Under the pieces are notes generated by a model, which ran no database searches, was not told the origin of the DNA, and saw only the letters and a program-made list of their open reading frames with translations. A stretch of DNA of 64,000 bases from Poa pratensis (taxonomy: Eukaryota; Streptophyta; Magnoliopsida; Poales; Poaceae). Of the stretch, positions 57,091 through 64,000 are shown in pieces. The stretch covers positions 6,036,750 to 6,100,749 of the forward strand of contig CAMZMU010000012.1 of NCBI GenBank assembly GCA_947311845.1, read 5' to 3'. The stretch's first letter is position 1. Every line of letters starts with the position of its first letter. Made by a program: the position numbers and the translations under genes.

Positions 57091-57578
57091 AGGAGGAGAC
57101 ATGACCTGCCCTGAGGATGCACGCGACGTGCCGGCAAGGGTCGCAGGTCCAACAGTATGGTTCGAGCCCCACTTCTGCCGTGGGCGGAGGGAGGATCAGT
57201 TCTTCTTCCTCTGGGATTTCAGCCAATCCGGCAGGGAAAGCCTGGGCGGCACGCTCCACCAACTCTGTGATGCGTTGGAGCCAGGTGTCGCGCCCCGACT
57301 CTGGAGGCTGGACGCGTAGGAGTTCGCTTGGTGGCGTGAGCGAAGGAGGAGACATGACCTGCCCTGAGGATGCACGCGACGTGCCGGCAAGGGTCGCAGG
57401 TCCAACAGTACGGTTCGAGCCCCACTTCTGTCGTGGGCGGAGGGAGGATCAGTTCTTCTTCCTCTGGGATTTCAGCCAATCCGGCAGGGAAAGCCTGGGC
57501 GGCACGCTCCACCAACTCTGTGATGCGTTGGGGCCAGGTGTCGCGCCCCGACTCTGGAGGCTGGACGCGTAGGAGTTC
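57073..57578. repeat. 253-bp tandem duplication in element C gag
   Basis: Copies 57073-57325 and 57326-57578 start GCTTGGTGGCGTGAGCGAAG and end GGACGCGTAGGAGTTC; they differ at only a few positions. The period is not a multiple of three, so the duplication shifts the reading frame. Confidence 0.92.
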
Positions 57579-57815
57579 TTGTGCCATCAGGAGCGCAGTC
57601 CCCGGCGTTGGCAGAGCCTGAGCGGAGGCTGACACGGCGTTGCCGGCAGAAAGGGACGCGTCCTGCACAGGAGGGCGGAGAGAGGAAGCCTCGGCTTCTT
57701 TCGACCCACGCTCCTCTTCTTCCACGGGGGCGGCGGGAACCGCGCGTCCATGTGGGTTGCCGGCGATGAGTTCGGCGGCGATCCGGCTGGCCGCCTTGCG
57801 GCGGGTCTCGACCAT
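57091..57815 (-). pseudogene. Element C gag N-terminal part
   Basis: ATG at 57815 (MVETRRKAASRIAAELIAG), NPHGRAVPAAPVEEEERG, TALLMAQELLRVQPPESGRD, ITELVERAAQAFPAGLAEIP, then CWTCDPCRHVACILRAGH. The second half is duplicated by the 253-bp repeat, which breaks the frame. The capsid core seen in element B is absent. Confidence 0.75.
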
Positions 57816-57868
57816 GGCGGTGAGAAAAATCAAAGAGAGCGCCTCAGTCCCCTCCCTGGCGCGCCAAA

Positions 57869-58765
57869 TGTCGAGGAATTGTCCCAAAGGACTCTCTCGT
57901 GTAGTGTCGTTCGAACACTGGGGACTGAAACACGCTCTCAACGAAGACCTCGGTGACCTCGGCGAAGAAGACACACACACGCAGCAAGGAGACACAGTAG
58001 TTTTACCCAGGTTCAGCCCACCGTGATGGTGTAAAACCCTACTTCCTGCTTGTCTGGATTGCACTGCTCAGAGAGATTACAGTACAAGTGTTGGGGCTAG
58101 TAGCGCGGTATAATGAGATGATCCTCTAAGGCCACGGTGAGGCCCTATTTATAGTGCTCCGGTCCTCTTCCCAAATGTTTAGGCGGGAAGGGTTGCCACA
58201 TAACACCAAGAACGGCTACCGGCGTACTGCTCCAGCTCAGGTAAAGCCACCGTCCATGGCGCAGTCGCAAGGACTTGTCGGTGACGTCGTCGATGACGCC
58301 TGTAATGGCGCGTAGCGCCGGTCCGGCTGTCTTGCACCAAAGAGGAAGGTCTTGGGCATCCTTTTATCACCAAAATGCCGTGGATGGTCGGCATCCTTTT
58401 ATCACCAAAATGGAAAGATTTGGCCGACACGCCCTGCGTCGGGGCGCAGACGCGTGCGTCACTCTGGGGAAGACGCAGTTGCACATGGCCCCTGGCGCGG
58501 GGTCACGGGTGTACTGCGCTCTTGTCTTGTTCCGCCTGAGGCCTGGTGGCGCTTCTTCCCTCGCGAGGGAGGCCTCGCGAGGTCTTCTCTTGGTTGCCGG
58601 CGACACTTCCTCCCGAGGCCGCTCACCTCAAGAACGCGGGTCTTCACGAGGCCCAGGGGGCGTGCCACGCTTCGTTGACTGTTGACTTCGTCTTGATTTC
58701 CCACGCGTAGTCTTCTAGGCCAAAGGCATACGGACCGTGGTACCCTGGTTTCCACTGGTCCGAAC
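57869..58765 (-). repeat. 5' LTR of element C, outer end lost
   Basis: The inner end TGTCGAGGAATTG (plus strand) adjoins the primer-binding region. A minus-strand TATA box CTATAAATAG is at 58145-58154. The shared GTGGTACCCTGGTTTCCACT segment also occurs in element B's LTR, after which B continues about 70 bp to its terminus but C switches to other sequence. Confidence 0.65.
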
Positions 58766-59850
58766 GGCCCCTATACCGCAAGCGTCGTCCTCTGGGACTT
58801 TGAGCACCAAAACAGCAGGGTGGAGACTCCGGCGTGGGTATACCGGAGACTCCGGCCCCGGGTTTGCGGAGACTCCGGCGGCCTGGAAAACCAGCAAAAC
58901 TGAAAACCCAATAACTTTCTCGTCCGGACTCCGTTTTCGATGATCTTGGGCTCGTTGAACTCGCAACGAAGAGTACTACAAGATCATGCAGAGAAACGTC
59001 ATAGTCCATCATGTGAGGAGAAAACCACAAGGAGGGAGTTTGACCTCTCTAAAAAAGACAAACCGGTAAAATCTCCAACATAAAAAACGTAACAAGATAT
59101 TTTAATGAAATCCGTATTTGATAAACTAGAGCTTGGTATGGAGATGAACACAAGCTCTAAATCCTCACATGGATAAAAGCCAAATAAGAACTAAGAAAGA
59201 TGATATGCAAATATGCAAAGGTTTGAGCTCTCCACAAAGATGCGATCAAGTTACTCACTTGAGAGCCCCTCTTGATAGTACGGTGTCTATCCTATAACCC
59301 GGTCTCCCACTAACACCATGCGACCGGTAAAATAGAAACCCTATCAAGATCATACCTTTGCCTTGCGCATTCCACTTGAGTTAGATGATGACGATCTTGA
59401 CTCTCTCAAGTTGGAACACCTTTCTTGATCGTGCTTTCTAGCACAAGCTTGATGAAGACTTCTCCAAATACTCCCCCATACTCCATTATGGGAGAGCCTC
59501 GCTTAGCTCCGTCTTCATGTATCCATTGCAAGATTCAATCACATGATATCTTCCGAGATTGACCATATTGAACTTGCACTTCATAATCTTCTCTTAATAT
59601 ATGTGATGGCTTGGAGATAAACATGAATGTTCACTCAATCTTCTTTTCCAAGCCACATATGCAATAAGCTCGATCACTCTAGATAATCATTCTTCATATA
59701 AACCCTTGAATAGAATCTTAGTCATCATATAATCTTTTTGACTTCAACACATGAACTCCAAGCAATTCCTATGGACGAGACCTATAAGGATATCTCAATA
59801 TAAACATTAGTACATAAGGATTGTCATTAATTACCAAAGCCACGCATGGG
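58766..59850. repeat. Unclassified repeat-like sequence
   Basis: Starts with three GGAGACTCCGG motifs (58831-58882), then AT-rich sequence without an ORF. It reads like the non-coding part of a retroelement on the minus strand, but I found no LTR ends. Left border is set by the loss of element C's LTR. Confidence 0.4.
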
Positions 59851-60540
59851 ACAACATGCACTTTCAAGGCCGTCTCCTTGGCAGCGCTGTCGAGCAAAGG
59901 CAGGAAGAGGAAAAGCATAGCCTCCCTCACCCTCGCCAGCATCGACGACGACGATCTGTGCAGCCTCGTTGTCCGCCTTAGAACAGAGGCGGCAGCACGA
60001 GCAAAGAAGCACACCGTCCTGACATGGCTGATCGACGCCGTCGTGCTCAAGGAGAATTAGATGTGTTCTACGTACCAGTCCGAAGCTCGCCGACACCGGC
60101 AACAACAGTAACGACGGCTCAGCAAAGGTCACCTCCGGAGCGGTCACTGGGGTCGGCATCCAGTGCAGCTGCTGCGACAGCGCCTTGGCGCTCCCGGCCT
60201 TCTCTTCCCACGCAGGGGGATGGACGTCGCCGCCGGCCTGGGAGCGGCTCCTAGCCTCCTACTCATGTATGGCAAGCCGCTGGTGCGGTGCGCGCAGGAC
60301 GCGGGGAAAAGGAGCTTCCCTCCGACCTCTAGTCCGCCGCCATTCCCAGGCCGCCAGGCAATAGATGCTCCGGATTGGCTCGTCGAGGAGAATTTTTGGG
60401 GCCTTTTGTTGTTGACGACCAGAATCGGAGGAGGAGATGTGGGGATAGAGGGATACATCCTCAAAGCAGGAAGAGAAGAGGCGGCCATGGGGAGCTAGCG
60501 TGCTGCCGTTGACCTGGGGAGCGAAATAGGTGGGTTAGAT
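59851..60540 (+). pseudogene. GC-rich gene-fragment-like region, unknown
   Basis: Two plus-strand frames, one ending KKHTVLTWLIDAVVLKEN at about 60060 and one of 111 residues at 60163-60498 containing LLLMYGKPLVRCAQDAGKRS and APDWLVEENFWGLLLLT. They are GC-rich with gene-like codon use, unlike flanking AT-rich DNA. I recognise neither. They may be captured or degraded host exons. Confidence 0.35.
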
Positions 60541-60654
60541 GCGGGCGAAGCGAGCATCCCACATAATTCTGATTCTCACCCGTGGGTGCCCACTTACGGA
60601 TTTAAGCGGACTTGGATAGTGGGCGCCGTGGGCAGCCAACTCCCAACTGCACCC

Positions 60655-60940
60655 TAAGTCACCGCTACAACCCATGGAGTATCGAAACCTATTTATGGAG
60701 CTATCTACACCGTTGGAGGCTGCGGCGAGGGATATTTTAATCCAACATGGGTGGCCGCGTGATGTATGAATTGGTCCTCCATCGGCTTAGGCCGGCATTC
60801 TACAGTTTATCTGTGATCACTTGTTTATTGCTTTTTATGTTATGTGCTACTTCATACTTTTTCGGTTGTGTTCACCTTTTTGATACATAAACCGGGTGTA
60901 ATAAACCCTGTTGAATAATAAAGCGCTCTCTGTCGAAAAA
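60655..60940 (+). pseudogene. 3' tail of the split LINE with poly(A) and target duplication
   Basis: In two frames the plus strand encodes YLWSYLH and LEAAARDILIQHGWPRD, the C-terminal end of plant L1 ORF2. An AATAATAAAG signal and a short A run follow, then the 13-bp sequence AACTCAAGCAAAG (60941-60953) that also precedes the LINE start at 14603. The middle of the LINE is not found in the window. Confidence 0.75.
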
Positions 60941-61184
60941 AACTCAAGCAAAGCATGCACATCATGTGAAGAATTTCAGAGACAGGGCCATGCAGCCTGC
61001 TCACTAGTGGATGCTTAATTTAAGATTTTAAGTGCGGAAAGCGGAACAACAAACAAAGTAGGCGCATGCGTGCAATGCTAGCTGCCAAGTACTCTACTAC
61101 TACTAGTACAGTACATTAAAAAACCTGTCAGTATTTGCACTAGTAGAAAAACCACCTTTCGTCCAGAGCCGAACCAGCCATTAA

Positions 61185-61375
61185 TCCATAGAAAAACCGG
61201 GACCAATGCCTGGCATTGGTCCCGGTTCGAGCTGCCAGGGGTCCGTGGAGCATTGGTCCCGGTTCGGTTGGGGACATTGGTCCCGGTTCGTGCCACGAAC
61301 CGGGACCAATGCTCCGGTGCAGGCGTGCCCCGGAGCTTTGGTCCCGGTTCGTGGCACGAACCGGGACCAATACCC
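61185..61375. repeat. CACTA subterminal repeats
   Basis: Several copies of TTGGTCCCGGTTCG and its complement, including two back-to-back inverted pairs around CGTGCCACG and CGTGGCACG that could form hairpins. Confidence 0.85.
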
Positions 61376-61383
61376 TCCCCTGC

Positions 61384-61391
61384 CTATAAAT
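61384..61391 (+). promoter_or_regulatory. TATA box of the CACTA genes
   Basis: CTATAAAT immediately inside the subterminal repeats, upstream of the transposase frame. Confidence 0.55.
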
Positions 61392-61668
61392 AACCCACCC
61401 CCTCTCTTCTCTCCTCTTTTTTTTCTGGTTGGATTGGTGGGAAGTGGGTGCTAGTTTTTTTTTCCTTTGCCACGCACAAGATGTGTTCGATGAAATGCCG
61501 AGCCACACTTAAGTTCACACAAGATGATATCCTCGGCCGAGGTTAGCAACTTTATCCTTTTCATCTGTAATTGATACAGAAATATTGCACGTGTCGATGT
61601 ACGGTGGTCATTTCACTATTCAAGATGTTATTGTAATGGTATTTGATAAACTTAATTATATGATGCAG

Positions 61669-62662
61669 ATGGATGCACGGATGCGATGGATGTACGGCGA
61701 ACGACGCAGTTCCGAGTTTATTGCAGGCCTGCATAAATTTCTCGAAGTGGCTGAGGCAAACAAAGTGGATAATTTTATGCCTTGTCCATGTGACAAGTGT
61801 CGGAACGTCAGGGAGTACTCTGACCCGAGAACCATTCAAGACCACGTGATTCGGAGAGGTTTCATTCCCAGATATAATTGTTGGACCAAGCACGGAGAAA
61901 GAGGGGTTAGGATGGAAGACAATGAAGAAGAGGAGGATGATGACAACTATCCTATGTTCCCTGAGGAATACGGTGATACTGTAATGGAAGACGTTGAAGA
62001 AGAAGGAGGTGAACATCGGGCATCAGATGAGCCCGCTGATGGTCTTGGTGGGGTCATTTCTGATGCAAAGCGAGAATGCGATACAGAAAAGGAGAAGCTA
62101 AAGTTGGAGGCCATGCTAGAGGATCACAAAAAGTTGCTGTACCCAAATTGCGAAGATGGCAGCACAAAGCTTGGTACCACACTGGAAGTGCTGAAATAGA
62201 AGGCAGAGACTGGTTGTTCTGACAAGGGATTTGAGAAGTTACTGAAAATAATGAAGCCGAAGCTTCCAAAGGATAACGAATTGCCCGAGACTACATACGA
62301 AGCAAAGAAGGCTATCTGCCCTCTAGGATTAGATGTGCAGAAAATACATGCATGCATTAATGACTGCATCCTGTACCGCGGTGAGGAGTACGAGAATATG
62401 GATAAATGCCCGGTATGCAATGCACTGCAGTACAAGATCAGACAAGATGACCCTGGTGATGTTGAGTGCGATGACGAGCCCCCCCCGGAAGAGGGTTCCT
62501 GCTAAGGTGATGTGGTATGCTCCTATAATACCACGGTTGAAACGTCTGTTCAGAAACAAAGAGCATGCCAGGTTGTTGCGATGGCACAAAGAAGAGCGTA
62601 AGAAAGACGGGAAGTTGAGACACCCCGCCGATGGGTCCCAGTGGAGAAAAATCGACAGATAG
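61669..62662 (+). pseudogene. TNP2-type CACTA transposase, N-terminal part, broken
   Basis: MDARMRWMYGERRSSEFIAG, CPCDKCRNVREYSDPRTIQD and FIPRYNCWTKHGE form the transposase-associated zinc region. KLLKIMKPKLPKDNELPETT, CPLGLDVQKIHACINDCILY and MDKCPVCNALQYKI begin the Transposase_21 domain. A TAG at 62197-62199 replaces an expected Trp, and one extra C in the run near 62480 shifts the frame. After KLRHPADGSQWRKID the transposase stops; its catalytic remainder is missing. Confidence 0.85.
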
Positions 62663-63947
62663 TTCCAGAGCCATACCTGCTGCTATTGGACCCCAGAGCC
62701 ATACCTGCTGCTAGAGAACAGGGTATCACTGTATCGCAGGCCATGGAAAATGCTATCGCCATGGGTATGACTCTTGGTCAACTTTTAGTCTATGAAGATC
62801 AGCCAATGTTAGAGATAGCACGGAAATATGTCACAGGGGAGTCTATGGTCAGTAATGAGGAGCTCACGCGTCTATCAACACATATGCGAAATCTGCACGA
62901 CTGGTACATGGTGCACACATCAAAGAAAGACGCGAAGGAGTGGATTGCGGTGGACGTTCGAGTGGAGCATTTCTTCAAACCTTACGGTATACAGGTTCAA
63001 ATGACTGAACTGTTTCAGTTATTCAATCAGCGCGCCCTCGACAAATCTATCCTCAGTTGCAATTGTCTGTAAGTGATTTATTTTCGTAATTAAGTCTCTA
63101 GCTCAGCTCGTTCATTGCCTGTGTTATATTATCCTGACTATATATATATCCTTTTGTACGCTATTATGTAGAATGAAGATGATGGAATGCAAAGCATCTA
63201 GACATTATGAGGTTGGGTTCGTTGACCCATATATCGTTAATGAACATACGTTACGCAATCACCCCAGAGACGTGGAGCATGACCTGACCACCTTTTTAAT
63301 CAAGCAAAACTTCTATACGGAAATACTATTTCCTTACAACTTCAAGTGAGTGTTTCTGTCTTGTACATATTTTTATTTGGCTTTCTCGATGTTAAGTGTA
63401 ATTGATGAGCTATGCATGTCTGCTTTATGTAAACGTCCGCAGGTTCCACTGGATTCTGCTAAGCATTCAAGTTGACAAGTCCATAGTTGAAGCATACGAC
63501 TCATTAAGTTGGGACCAAGCGACGTGGACCGAAATGAAAGAAATGCTCAATAAGTAATTTCAATCATTATCGCATTATATCGGACTCTTTCATTCGTTTC
63601 CTGATATCAAGTAATTAATAACTCCTTTGTTCATTTTTTTGGCCAAAGCAGGTGTTGAACACTATTCAAACAGAATGTAGAAGGTCCATTCAAAGATGAG
63701 CTAACTTATATATCGGTGAAAGTCCGCAGCAGCCACGGGGAGTAATTTATGTGGATTCTACGTTTGCGAGTTCATTCGTGAGTTGACCTCTAAGCGGAGA
63801 ACAACTTCTTTGAGCAAAATGCGGGAGAAGCTCGCCCCAGAACAGCGCATACGAGCAATTCAAGAGGAATTGGCGGGATTTCTGCTTAGGGAGGTCATCG
63901 ATGAAAGGGGAGAACATTATGCTGCGGACGATGAACTACATATGTGA
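62641..63947 (+). pseudogene. CACTA-borne Ulp1-like (C48) cysteine peptidase gene, broken
   Basis: Exons at about 62641-63068, 63172-63345, 63443-63553 and 63656-63947 join at GT/AG sites. They read GMTLGQLLVYEDQPMLEIAR, NLHDWYMVHTSKKDAKEW, FVDPYIVNEHTLRNHPRDVE, FHWILLSIQVDKSIVEAYDS and LCGFYVCEFIRELTSKRR. HW, the YDS aspartate, a Gln in the last exon and the LCGFYVC cysteine match the catalytic set of Ulp1-type SUMO proteases. A TGA opens the last exon where Trp is expected and a frame change follows. Such genes are known in CACTA and Mutator-like elements. Confidence 0.7.
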
Positions 63948-64000
63948 TATATCTCCATGTAATTAAATAGTTGTATTCTCGCAAGAGATCGAATATTAAT

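Larger units (their letters stand above)
51578..58765 (-). mobile_element. Element C: Tat-like Gypsy retrotransposon, truncated and rearranged
   Basis: Minus-strand order is 5' LTR (58765-57869), primer-binding region TTTGGCGCGCCAGGGAGGGG, gag N-terminus, protease, solo-LTR insertion (55049-56570), reverse transcriptase, RNase H, integrase, cut at 51578. The gag core and knuckle are deleted, so gag N-terminus runs straight into protease. The 3' end and 3' LTR are lost. Confidence 0.8.
61138..64000 (+). mobile_element. CACTA transposon (Caspar-like), left end and genes, runs off the window
   Basis: The terminus CACTAGTAGAAAAACCACC follows TTG (possible 3-bp target site). Subterminal repeats GGTCCCGGTTCG / CGAACCGGGACC occur several times in both orientations between 61185 and 61375, as usual for transposase binding in this superfamily. 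A TATA box and two gene remnants follow. The right end lies outside. Confidence 0.9.

Overview
The window is plant nuclear DNA, most likely from a Triticeae grass (wheat, Aegilops, barley or rye group). It holds one intact low-copy gene beside about 58 kb of transposons inserted into one another. The evidence is a spliced plant alkaline/neutral invertase with GT-AG introns, a high density of LTR retrotransposons with 5-bp target-site duplications, CACTA elements, and LTR termini (TGATACGTC...TCATCA) typical of Triticeae Athila-type families. Family names are from memory and need a TREP search. No tRNA, rRNA or CRISPR was seen.

Layout: 0.8-5.0 kb (minus) is a complete four-exon cytosolic alkaline/neutral invertase gene with a TATA box near 5.23 kb. 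One intron holds a long fold-back element. 5.9-14.4 kb contains a fold-back element, a solo LTR (6462-8057, TSD GTTCC), a second copy of the intronic fold-back family, and a 5.67-kb LTR-like unit (8765-14430, TSD CGTCC). At 14.6 kb a 5'-truncated L1-type LINE begins. Its 3' tail lies at 60.7-60.94 kb, and the same 13-bp target duplication flanks both ends, so everything from 14.9 to about 60.6 kb is inserted in, or has replaced parts of, one LINE.

Inside that LINE, all on the minus strand: an Athila-like element lacking RT and integrase (14.9-21.7 kb). It is interrupted by element A (Tat-like Gypsy, 21.7-46.3 kb). A is interrupted by complete element E (23515-43296, TSD ATCCC, 1.0-kb LTRs about 4-5% diverged by eye count). 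E's pol gene is interrupted by element N (31812-38203, TSD GGCAG). The LTRs of N differ at only three substitutions and one indel, so it is very young. N carries two intact overlapping ORFs and no polymerase. A and E each carry a degenerate, intron-containing antisense gene of the 'putative gypsy type transposon' family on the plus strand. At 46.35 kb A is fused to a second Tat-like element, B, whose gag is split by a CACTA-like element carrying an 83-bp minisatellite and a 193-codon ORF with three ubiquitin-interacting-motif-like helices. B's 5' LTR abuts the integrase of a third Tat-like element, C (51.6-58.8 kb), which is itself interrupted by a solo LTR. Repeat-like and GC-rich gene-fragment sequence follows, then the LINE tail. 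A CACTA transposon (61138 to the window end) carries a broken TNP2 transposase joined to a broken Ulp1-like peptidase gene.

Only the invertase is a clear host gene. Of the mobile genes, N's two ORFs and the three-UIM ORF are open; all others read carry stops or frameshifts.
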